NCBI RefSeq assembly: GCF_018531425.1
Contig: NZ_JAHBOI010000001.1
Coordinates: 434,001-498,000, forward strand
DNA: 64,000 bases
Direction: 5' to 3'
From: Paenarthrobacter sp. DKR-5
GTDB taxonomy: Bacteria; Actinomycetota; Actinomycetes; Actinomycetales; Micrococcaceae
Shown here: positions 57,205 through 64,000 of the stretch, piece by piece
How positions within the stretch are numbered: the first letter of the stretch is position 1
Layout of the letters: every line of letters starts with the position of its first letter
Translations under genes and position numbers: made by a program
Notes under the pieces: generated by a model
Told to the model about the DNA's origin: nothing
Databases searched by the model: none
What the model saw: only the letters and a program-made list of their open reading frames with translations

Positions 57205-58622
57205 CGCGCCAGGCCCAGACCGGACCAGTTGCCGGGCAGCCTGCTCGGCGCGCCGAAGGCTCCCGCCCCGATCGGGTAGTAACTCACAGTTCCGTCCGGC
57301 GTTGCGAGCATGAGACCGCGAGAGGAGGGCCCGGTGAATCCGCTGACCGAGGCCACCGTCCCTTGCCAACCGGAGCCGACCGCGCGGCGGCTTTCGGCCA
57401 CGAGCGCCAGGTTGCCCTTGGAGCGGTAGAGCGTCAGGGTCCCCGTGGCCGAACGGGCCAGAATGTCCTGGAAGCCGTCGCCGTCGAAATCCACCATCGT
57501 GATCGTCGCGCCGGCCAGCCCGGAGGCAAGCAGCTGCCGCGTGTTCAGATCCTGGTCCTGGCGGTTCGGGTAGAACCACAGGTTGCCCGCCGGATCCAGG
57601 GCTGCGATCTGCGGGAGCCGGTTCATCATGCACCATTGCCCGACGGCGAGCTGCATCGAGTCCCAGCCCGACTGCCCTAGGACGACGGCGGCCTGGAAGC
57701 CTCCGGACAGCAGACCGTACTGGACCGCGAGACGCCCGTCGGAGTACTGGATGAGCAGGTCGAACACGCCGTCGCGGTTCCAGTCGGTGGTGAAAATCTG
57801 TTGGACACCGGTATAACCGGTCCCGATGACGCGGGCGGCGCCAAGGCCTCCGCTGCCGGTGGCCGCTTGGTCGCGGAGGGTTCCGCCGGCGTCGACCGTC
57901 ACCACGTCCGCTCCGCTGCGGATCGACGCCGTGCGCAGGTTCGCCGTCGGCGGCATCTGCTTGGCGGGCGGCTGGCAGGCGGGGTCGCCGGGACTGTAGC
58001 CGGGGTTGTTGCCCGAGCCGGAGGTTCCGGCAAAAGCTGCCGAAGGGTTCGCGAAGGTGGTTGCCGGCAGCGAGGAGTAACCGTAGAAGTTCACGACGCC
58101 GTACATCGCGTACCGGTTGGGCGTGGTGGAGGGGTTCCCGTCCGTGAAGGTGATGCCGATACCGACCACGTTCATCTTCGGGTTCGTCAGGATGGCGTTA
58201 TGGGCCGGGGAGTTCTTCCACCAGTCCACCAGCCCGGCGGCATTGCGGTCCCAGCGGACCGCGATCACTTCGCCCGCGGCGTTCCAGCCGGCTGCCCGGC
58301 TGTCCGTGAGGAAGTTGGGATTGTGGTTGAAGGTCTCCTGGGCCGCGATTGTGTCCGACCACTGCTGGGTCATGCCCGAGACGGTGACGTTGTACTTGAC
58401 GGCGGCCAGCCCGAGCGAGGCGCGGTAGGAGTTGATGGCGGCGAAGACGTCGATGATCTGCTGCTGGTTGTTGTCGGGTACCAGGTCACGGACGGACATT
58501 GGGGCCGCCCCCGCCCGGGCCGGCGCCAGCGCGGCAGAAGGGGCGGCCGCCCCGGTGAGACCCACTGCGGCCGCGAGCATGCCCGCGGCAAGGACGGCGG
58601 CAGCGCGCCGCACGATGCGCAT
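57201..58622 (-). CDS. Secreted CAP-domain protein with FG-GAP/VCBS repeats
   Basis: A 473-residue exported protein. A signal peptide (VLAAGMLAAAVGLTGAAAPS) precedes a CAP/SCP-type domain (IIDVFAAINSYRASLGLAAV, MTQQWSDTIAAQETFNHNPN, WKNSPAHNAILTNPKMNVVG with conserved His) at about 50-200. The C-terminal half has FG-GAP/VCBS-like repeats (TTDWNRDGVFDLLIQYSDGR and MVDFDGDGFQDILARSATGT), with the DxDxDG calcium loops and beta-propeller form. Bacterial CAP proteins are often extracellular and of unknown activity. The ATG at 58622 is chosen; a TTG one codon upstream is equivalent. It is divergent from dcd. Confidence 0.88.
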   Translation of the reverse strand: MRIVRRAAAVLAAGMLAAAVGLTGAAAPSAALAPARAGAAPMSVRDLVPDNNQQQIIDVFAAINSYRASLGLAAVKYNVTVSGMTQQWSDTIAAQETFNHNPNFLTDSRAAGWNAAGEVIAVRWDRNAAGLVDWWKNSPAHNAILTNPKMNVVGIGITFTDGNPSTTPNRYAMYGVVNFYGYSSLPATTFANPSAAFAGTSGSGNNPGYSPGDPACQPPAKQMPPTANLRTASIRSGADVVTVDAGGTLRDQAATGSGGLGAARVIGTGYTGVQQIFTTDWNRDGVFDLLIQYSDGRLAVQYGLLSGGFQAAVVLGQSGWDSMQLAVGQWCMMNRLPQIAALDPAGNLWFYPNRQDQDLNTRQLLASGLAGATITMVDFDGDGFQDILARSATGTLTLYRSKGNLALVAESRRAVGSGWQGTVASVSGFTGPSSRGLMLATPDGTVSYYPIGAGAFGAPSRLPGNWSGLGLAR

Positions 58623-58717
58623 CAATGTTGCCCCCCGGCGTTCAACGATCTACGCAGAAGACTAGCCCACCCGGCGGCCGTGGCGAAGGGCAGGGGCCGA
58701 TAGGCTATTTTTAGAGG

Positions 58718-59299
58718 GTGCTGATCTCCGACCGCGACATCCGAGCCGAACTCGACGCCGAGCGGATCGTGCTCGATCCCTACGAGCCGGCCATGGTGCA
58801 GCCCTCAAGCGTGGACGTGCGTATTGACAGGTTCTTCCGACTGTTCGACAACCACAAATACGCCCACATCGACCCGGCCGAGGAACAGCCCGAGCTCACG
58901 CGCCTGGTTGAGGTGGATCCGGATGAGCCGTTCATCCTGCACCCGGGCGAGTTCGTGCTCGGCTCCACCTACGAAGCGGTGACCCTGCCGGACAACATCG
59001 CCGCCCGGCTGGAGGGAAAATCCTCCCTCGGCAGGCTGGGGCTGCTGACGCACTCGACGGCGGGCTTCATCGACCCGGGCTTCTCCGGCCACGTGACCCT
59101 GGAACTCTCGAACGTCGCCACCCTGCCGATCAAGCTCTGGCCCGGGTCGAAGATCGGCCAGCTGTGCTTCTTCCAGCTGTCCTCGCCCGCCGAACATCCC
59201 TACGGCTCCGGCGCCTACGGGAACCGGTACCAGGGGCAGCGCGGGCCGACGGCGTCGCGCAGCCACCTGAATTTCCACCGCACCGAGATCGAGCGCTGA
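58718..59299 (+). CDS. dcd: dCTP deaminase (actinobacterial, possibly dUMP-forming)
   Basis: A 193-residue trimeric dUTPase-fold enzyme. Conserved blocks are [39 protein letters not shown] and [20 protein letters not shown] with [13 protein letters not shown]. The length and the [11 protein letters not shown] motif equal the Mycobacterium DCD-DUT type, which turns dCTP directly into dUMP; this bifunction is inferred. It starts with a GTG at 58718. The 3' end is 10 bp from the convergent MMPL gene. Confidence 0.93.
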   Translation: MLISDRDIRAELDAERIVLDPYEPAMVQPSSVDVRIDRFFRLFDNHKYAHIDPAEEQPELTRLVEVDPDEPFILHPGEFVLGSTYEAVTLPDNIAARLEGKSSLGRLGLLTHSTAGFIDPGFSGHVTLELSNVATLPIKLWPGSKIGQLCFFQLSSPAEHPYGSGAYGNRYQGQRGPTASRSHLNFHRTEIER

Positions 59300-59309
59300 G
59301 CAGCGGCCG

Positions 59310-61490
59310 TCAAGCCTTTCGACGCAGCTTCGACGGCCACCAGATCACGGACCCGGCGTCGTAGGCGAGCGCCGGTACCAGCAGCGAGCGCACGAGCACC
59401 GTGTCGAGCAGCACGCCGAACGCCACGATGAAGGCGATCTGCGCCAGGAACAGGATCGGAATAACCCCCAGCGCCGCGAACGTCGCCGCGAGGACCACGC
59501 CGGCCGAAGTGATGACGCCGCCGGTGGCGCCCAGACCGCGCAGGATCCCGCGGCGCGTCCCCAGGGCCAGGCTCTCCTCCCGGACCCGGGTCATCAGGAA
59601 GATGTTGTAGTCCACGCCCAGGGCCACCAGGAAGACGAACCCGAACAGCGGCACGGACGCGTCCGCGCCGGGGAACCCGAACACGTGGTTGAAGACCAGC
59701 GCCGAGACGCCCAGCGCCGCCCCGTACGACAGCACCACGCTGGCGATCAGCAGCACCGGGGCCAGCACCGAACGCAGCAGCAGCATCAGGATGAGCAGGA
59801 TGACGCCGAGCACGATCGGGATAATCCTGGCCAGGTCCCGCTGCGCCGTCTCGTTGGTGTCCAGCGCGGTCGCAGTGACCCCGCCGACCAACGCCCCCGG
59901 GGCCGCGTCAGGAACCGAACTGCGCAGGTCCCTGACCACCTGTTCCGCCGCCGCGGAATCCGCCTCGCTGGCGAGCGTCGCGTTGATCAGCACCCGGCCG
60001 TCCTTGACGACCGGCGGCTGGGCGGCGCTCCCCGGCGCCCCGGAGGCCGGGCCGGTGTAGAACGATGCCGCCGCCACGCCCTTCGTGGCCTTGACCTTCG
60101 CCAGGGCTGCGTCGGCGTCGGCGGAGGGAACGATGACAACGGCCGGGCTGCCGGTTCCGGCGTCAAAGTGCTCGGCCTGCGCCTTCTGGCCGTCCACCGC
60201 CTCGGACTGGCGCAGGATCAGGTCCGTCTGGGCGACGCCGCTGGCCTTGAGCTGCAGCAGTCCCGCACCGCAGGCAAGCAGGATGACCAGGGACACGGCC
60301 CAGACCGTGCGCGGGCGGCGGGAAACCAGCAAGCCGGTGCGGCGCCAGAGCGGGCTCAGCCCCTCCAGCCCGGTCGCCGGTTCCTGCCGTGCGGTGTCGG
60401 GCTGAAGCTTGGGACGGAACGGCCAGAAAGCCGCCCGGCCGAAGACGGCGAGCAGGGCCGGCAGGAAGGTGAGCGCGCCGAGGAGGGCAAAAAAGATGCC
60501 GATCGCGGCAATCGGACCCAGGCTGCGGTTGGAGTTCAGATCCGAGAACAACAGGCACAGCAGCGCCAGAATCACCGTGGCGGCGGAGGCGGCGATGGGC
60601 TCCACCGCCGTCCGGAGCGCGCCGCTCAGGGCCACCCACTTTGACGGGGTGTGGTGCAGGGCCTCCCGGTAGCGGGACACCAGCAGCAGGGCATAGTCCG
60701 TGGCCGCGCCGATGACGAGGATTGAAAGGATGCCCTGGCTCTGTCCGCTGAGCTTGATCCAGCCCCAGCTCGCGAACGCGTAGACGACCAGGATGGAAGC
60801 CGTGAGCGCGAAAACCGAGGTGAGCAGGACCAGTACCGGCAGGATGATCGAGCGGTAAACCAGCAGCAGGATGACGAACACCGCCACCAGCGCCACCAGC
60901 AGGAGGATGCCGTCAATACCGGCGAACGCGCTCACCAGATCTGCTGTCAGGCCCGCGGGACCGCTGACGTAGGCGGTCGCGCCCGCAGGAAGGCTCCTCT
61001 GCACCGCACTGCGCAGGGACGCGACGACGGTCTTGATGTTTTCGGTGTCCGCGACAGGGACGATGAATTCGACGGCTTTGCCGTCCTTGGACGGAATCGG
61101 ACCGGCGACGGTGGGCTGGTCGCCCTGCTGCACGCCGTCGACCTTCTGCAGCGACTGCCCCAGCGCGGCATACCTGGGAAGGTCCCGCCGGGGGATCCCG
61201 GCCTCATTCACCAGCAGGACGATGGCCGGGAGCGCCTTGGAGTCCGTGAACTTCTGCTGCCAGTCCCGCGCCTCGGTGGACTCCGCGCTGGCCGGCAGGA
61301 AGGAGGCCTGGTCGTTGCTGGAGACGCTTGAGAGCTTGCCGAAGGTGGGGCCGCCAAAGGAGGCGGCGGCCAGCCATGCCAGGATCAGCACGAGCGGCAG
61401 GAGGACACGCACTGGACGCGGCGGGATGCCGGGCGAGCGGCGGGACCCCATGCGCTCCCGACGCTTCTTTAGATCATCAAGTATCTCCAT
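59310..61490 (-). CDS. MMPL-family transporter
   Basis: A 726-residue RND-type protein with two halves: each has one helix, a periplasmic-type domain and a five-helix cluster. Typical segments are LVYRSIILPVLVLLTSVFAL, ILVIGAATDYALLLVSRYRE and FVFLVALGVDYNIFLMTRVR, with the Asp-Tyr pairs involved in proton coupling. Such proteins export lipids, glycolipids or drugs in actinobacteria. A 23-bp palindrome overlaps the ATG at 61490, and the divergent MarR regulator is only 23 bp away, so repression by MarR is likely. Confidence 0.92.
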   Translation of the reverse strand: MEILDDLKKRRERMGSRRSPGIPPRPVRVLLPLVLILAWLAAASFGGPTFGKLSSVSSNDQASFLPASAESTEARDWQQKFTDSKALPAIVLLVNEAGIPRRDLPRYAALGQSLQKVDGVQQGDQPTVAGPIPSKDGKAVEFIVPVADTENIKTVVASLRSAVQRSLPAGATAYVSGPAGLTADLVSAFAGIDGILLLVALVAVFVILLLVYRSIILPVLVLLTSVFALTASILVVYAFASWGWIKLSGQSQGILSILVIGAATDYALLLVSRYREALHHTPSKWVALSGALRTAVEPIAASAATVILALLCLLFSDLNSNRSLGPIAAIGIFFALLGALTFLPALLAVFGRAAFWPFRPKLQPDTARQEPATGLEGLSPLWRRTGLLVSRRPRTVWAVSLVILLACGAGLLQLKASGVAQTDLILRQSEAVDGQKAQAEHFDAGTGSPAVVIVPSADADAALAKVKATKGVAAASFYTGPASGAPGSAAQPPVVKDGRVLINATLASEADSAAAEQVVRDLRSSVPDAAPGALVGGVTATALDTNETAQRDLARIIPIVLGVILLILMLLLRSVLAPVLLIASVVLSYGAALGVSALVFNHVFGFPGADASVPLFGFVFLVALGVDYNIFLMTRVREESLALGTRRGILRGLGATGGVITSAGVVLAATFAALGVIPILFLAQIAFIVAFGVLLDTVLVRSLLVPALAYDAGSVIWWPSKLRRKA

Positions 61491-61502
61491 GATGGAGATA
61501 CT
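61480..61502. promoter_or_regulatory. 23-bp inverted repeat, candidate MarR operator at the MMPL start
   Basis: AGTATCTCCAT-G-ATGGAGATACT has perfect 11-bp arms around one base. It contains the MMPL ATG and lies 11 bp upstream of the MarR start, so a bound dimer would cover both translation starts or promoters. Confidence 0.8.
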
Positions 61503-61513
61503 ACAATGGGTTC

Positions 61514-62041
61514 ATGGCAGATCCAACAGACCGACCGGAAGGAACTGCAGGGCGCCTCCTGCTGCTCCTGCGACAGTTCACGGTCGAGACCGAGCGTTTC
61601 GTCGAGGACATGAGCAAACGCCACGGCCTGCACCGGACGGACCTCAATGCGCTCAACGTGCTCTCCCAGGCAAGCCGGAGCGGGCAGCCGATCACGCCGG
61701 GCCGGCTTGGCGAGGAGCTGCGGCTGAGTTCGCCGGCGACGACGGCGCTCATCGACCGCCTCGACCGTGCCGGGCATGTGCACCGGGAGCGGAATCCCCG
61801 GGACAGGCGGCAGGTGTCCTTGGCCATGACCGATTCAGCGCAGTCAACCGGGGGCGCCATGTTCGCGCCGCTCGCGCGCGAGATCGGGGCTGTGATCGCG
61901 GGCCACACCGAGGATGAGCTGGCGGTGGTGACCCGGTTCCTGGAGGAAGCAGTGGCAGCCACTGAACGCGCACGAAAGAGCGGCACCGCCGCAGACCCGA
62001 GCGGCCGCGCCGATATGCAGCCACCCGCGCCACTCATGTAA
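61514..62041 (+). CDS. MarR-family transcriptional regulator
   Basis: A 175-residue winged-helix dimer. N-terminal helix LLLRQFTVETERFVEDMSKR, the recognition region PITPGRLGEELRLSSPATTA and wing VHRERNPRDRRQVSLAMTDS are typical. It probably represses the divergent MMPL exporter and itself through the palindrome at 61480-61502, with a drug or lipid as inducer. The C-terminal extension past the MarR fold is about 20 residues. Its ATG is at 61514; the tRNA gene follows. Confidence 0.9.
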   Translation: MADPTDRPEGTAGRLLLLLRQFTVETERFVEDMSKRHGLHRTDLNALNVLSQASRSGQPITPGRLGEELRLSSPATTALIDRLDRAGHVHRERNPRDRRQVSLAMTDSAQSTGGAMFAPLAREIGAVIAGHTEDELAVVTRFLEEAVAATERARKSGTAADPSGRADMQPPAPLM

Positions 62042-62074
62042 GCTGATTCCCGGTGACGGCGCAGGCCGTCCCGC

Positions 62075-62148
62075 GCGGCTGTAGCTCAATGGTAGAGCGC
62101 TAGCTTCCCAAGCTTGATACGCGGGTTCGATTCCCGTCAGCCGCTCCA
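62075..62148 (+). tRNA. tRNA-Gly (anticodon CCC)
   Basis: The cloverleaf has a 7-bp acceptor stem GCGGCTG/CAGCCGC, a D arm GCTC/GAGC, an anticodon stem CTAGC/GCTTG with a T-T mismatch, the loop TTCCCAA (anticodon CCC, reading GGG glycine codons), and a T arm GCGGG/CCCGT with TTCGATT. The terminal CCA is encoded (62146-62148). The mismatch is unusual but the rest is complete. Confidence 0.93.
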
Positions 62149-62273
62149 CTTCTTCCGCGCCGGGCACGGCCATTTTCCCTCCACAGGGCCTCCGGCTGGC
62201 ACGATCATCCACATCTTCATCCCCGGTCTGACCCCGTCCTGAAACCGTCGGTGGCGGATGGCAGAGTGTGGTC

Positions 62274-63620
62274 ATGGACGGTTCATTCGTTCCCCGGCAC
62301 CCGGCATCCTGCCCGCCATCGGAGGCGGCGAGGGCCTTCGCCGCGGCGCTGGCCGTTGCGGGCCCGTGCCCCGATGACGCGGCCGTGATCGAGGAACTGC
62401 GGGCCTTGGAGGACCTGAAATCCGCGGCCGCGGCCCGGCAGGCCCGGATCACCGCCGCGTTCGACGCCTCCCAGCGCGGGGCCCAGGCCGACGCTGGGAT
62501 CCCCGCCGTCCGGGCCGGCAAGGGCATCGCCACCCAGATCGCGCTCGCCCGCAGGCAGTCCCCGGCCCGCGGGAACATGCTGCTGGGGCTGGCCAAAGCC
62601 CTCACCACCGAGATGCCGCGTACCCTGACCGCCCTCGCCGGCGGGGACCTGAACGAATGGCGGGCAGCCCTGCTGGTGCGCGAAACAGCGTGCCTGTCAG
62701 CCGCGGACCGGTGCGCCGTCGACGCTACCCTCGCCCCCGATCTGGGCACCCTCGCCGGACACGGTGACGGGGCCCTCATCGCCGCGGCCCGCACGGCCGC
62801 CTACCGGCTGGACCCCCGCTCCGTGACGGACCGCGCCCGCAAAGCTGAGACCGAACGGTTCGTAAGCCTGCGCCCGGCCCCGGACACCATGGCGTGGCTC
62901 ACCGCCCTGCTCCCCGTCTCCGCCGGAGTCGCCGCCTATTCAGCCCTGACCCGCGAAGCGGACTCCGCCCGCGCCGCAGGGGACCCGCGCAGCAGGGGCC
63001 AGCTCATGGCCGACACCCTCGTCCAGCGCCTCACCGGCACCCCCGGCGGGGCCGCCGGCATCGAAATCCAGCTCATCATGACCGACCGCACCCTGCTCCA
63101 GGCCGATAGCGAACCTGTGCGCCTGCCCGGCTACGGCATCCTCCCCGCCGCCTGGGCCCGCGCCCGCGTCAACAACCACCACCGGTCCGACGGCGGCGGG
63201 GACCGGGACGGCGAAGACAGCTTCCGGGTCTGGGTTCGCCGGCTCTACACCGCCCCCGGCACCGGAGACCTGATCGCCATGGACTCCCGCGCCCGGCTCT
63301 TCCCGCCCGGCTTGCGCCGCCTCATCCAGGTCCGCGACAACATCTGCCGGACCCCCTACTGCGACGCCCCCGTCCGGCATCTGGACCACGTCCGGTCCTG
63401 GCACACCGGAGGACCCACCACCCTCGCCAACGGCGCGGGACTCTGCGAAACCTGCAACCACACCAAGGAGACCCCCGGCTTCACCAGCCAACCGGTCCCC
63501 GGCCCACGCCACACCATCCGGCTCACCACGCCGACCGGCCACGCCTACCACTCCACCGCACCGCCCCCACCCGGAACACCACCAGCGGCTCCGGCAGCGG
63601 TTCCGGCAGCCGTTCCCTAG
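62274..63620 (+). CDS. DUF222/HNH endonuclease-domain protein (13E12-like)
   Basis: A 448-residue protein. The N-terminal two-thirds is DUF222-like, rich in Ala and Arg helices ([40 protein letters not shown]), and the C-terminus holds an HNH nuclease motif ([20 protein letters not shown], then CETCNHTKE). These genes are numerous in actinobacteria and behave like repeated or mobile-associated elements, with unclear function. The ATG at 62274 is chosen; a GTG lies two codons upstream. It sits directly beside the tRNA gene and overlaps a convergent MarR gene by 4 bp. A Pro/Ala-rich tail ends it. Confidence 0.85.
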   Translation: MDGSFVPRHPASCPPSEAARAFAAALAVAGPCPDDAAVIEELRALEDLKSAAAARQARITAAFDASQRGAQADAGIPAVRAGKGIATQIALARRQSPARGNMLLGLAKALTTEMPRTLTALAGGDLNEWRAALLVRETACLSAADRCAVDATLAPDLGTLAGHGDGALIAAARTAAYRLDPRSVTDRARKAETERFVSLRPAPDTMAWLTALLPVSAGVAAYSALTREADSARAAGDPRSRGQLMADTLVQRLTGTPGGAAGIEIQLIMTDRTLLQADSEPVRLPGYGILPAAWARARVNNHHRSDGGGDRDGEDSFRVWVRRLYTAPGTGDLIAMDSRARLFPPGLRRLIQVRDNICRTPYCDAPVRHLDHVRSWHTGGPTTLANGAGLCETCNHTKETPGFTSQPVPGPRHTIRLTTPTGHAYHSTAPPPPGTPPAAPAAVPAAVP

Positions 63621-64000
63621 TGGGGAAGGTCCAAGGCGAAGCGGCCGTCCTCGGTTCCGGCCTCGCCCGCCGCCGCCGCGAAGGCATCCATCGCGCCGGC
63701 CACGGAGGCCCGCAGACCGGCGGGCATGCCGGCGAAGACCTCCGCAACCGCGTTCCTGCGGTGCGCCAGCACGGAGTTGACCAGGTTCGCGCCCCGCTCC
63801 GTCAGGTCCAGCCGCACATAACGCCTGTCGCGCGGATCGTCCGTGCGTTCGATGAGGCCGGCCTTGACCAGCCGGTCGGTGGTCCGGGTGGCGTTGGACG
63901 CGTGCACCCCAAGCTCCGCTGCGACCTCGCCGAGGTTTCGCGGCCCGTGCGAGGCAATCAGCACGAGGACCCTTAGCTGCGGGCTCGTGACGACGTCCTC
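63617..64000 (-). CDS. MarR-family regulator (5' end outside the window)
   Basis: The minus strand encodes a MarR-like winged helix: [40 protein letters not shown], then [20 protein letters not shown]. The C-terminal dimer helix is followed by [18 protein letters not shown]. The gene begins beyond position 64000. The targets and effector are unknown. The stop codon overlaps the HNH gene stop. Confidence 0.85.
   Translation of the reverse strand, partial: EDVVTSPQLRVLVLIASHGPRNLGEVAAELGVHASNATRTTDRLVKAGLIERTDDPRDRRYVRLDLTERGANLVNSVLAHRRNAVAEVFAGMPAGLRASVAGAMDAFAAAAGEAGTEDGRFALDLPH

Noticed and set aside
1-64000. Prophage, IS element or integrative element
   Set aside because: No integrase, transposase, phage structural gene or flanking direct repeat was seen; the DUF222/HNH gene is the only mobile-like item.

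Overview
The window looks like a chromosomal segment of a high-GC Gram-positive bacterium of the Micrococcaceae (Arthrobacter-like). The grounds are very high GC with many GTG starts, a dnaK-grpE-dnaJ-hspR operon and a Clp ATPase gene each preceded by HspR-type HAIR inverted repeats, a SAM-IV-type riboswitch, an ECF sigma/anti-sigma pair with a zinc-binding anti-sigma motif, a DUF222/HNH gene and an actinobacterial-size dCTP deaminase. Genes are densely packed on both strands with many 4-bp start/stop overlaps. I saw no prophage, insertion sequence, rRNA or CRISPR array. One tRNA (Gly, anticodon CCC) is present.

Layout. 1-3.4 kb: a partial IclR regulator divergent from a diaminopropionate ammonia-lyase-like PLP enzyme, then a minus-strand set of iron-sulfur-type regulator (COG2345), small membrane protein and truncated haemoglobin with a 36-bp perfect operator. 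3.4-10.9 kb: flavin/PNPOx-like protein, DEAD-box helicase, acyltransferase-SGNH protein, trmB, and an ECF sigma/anti-sigma pair divergent from a lipoprotein. 10.9-15.5 kb: RadC-N fragment gene and the chaperone operon. 15.5-26.4 kb: methyltransferase, amidohydrolase, cupin, LysE and MFS exporters, tyrosine phosphatase, a P-loop kinase/PabB fusion, cardiolipin synthase with a 3 x 54-bp tandem repeat, EamA and PhzF. 26.5-35.2 kb: HAIR-controlled Clp ATPase, pabC, YeiH-like transporter, GNAT, App1-like phosphatase, GlsB-like protein, FMN reductase, a two-TM hypothetical protein and a hemerythrin protein.

35.2-40.3 kb: CopC and a His/Met-containing membrane protein, then the most unusual locus, an Ala/Asn-rich duplicated protein with an acidic leader-like N-terminus followed by a PqqD-like/M50 membrane metallopeptidase. 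40.3-47 kb: MetE-like protein, a SAM-IV-type riboswitch ahead of DUF1737-rhodanese-MetZ, and a TPP-riboswitch-controlled ECF transporter (YkoE, fused EcfA, EcfT). 47-58.6 kb: DUF4235, Usp, 5-oxoprolinase genes pxpA-pxpBC followed by a degenerate biotin-carboxylase relative, TspO, MFS, KhtTU-like antiporter with kynA, SRPBCC and a secreted CAP/FG-GAP protein. 58.7-64 kb: dcd, MMPL exporter with divergent MarR and shared operator, tRNA-Gly, DUF222/HNH gene and a partial MarR gene.

Shared control is visible at several points. HspR, encoded at the end of the dnaK operon, probably represses both that operon and the Clp gene 14 kb away through HAIR sites. The ECF sigma factor probably drives itself and the lipoprotein through two -35 elements arranged as an inverted repeat. 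Methionine and thiamine functions are each under a riboswitch. Folate synthesis is represented by pabB (fused) and pabC in separate places.
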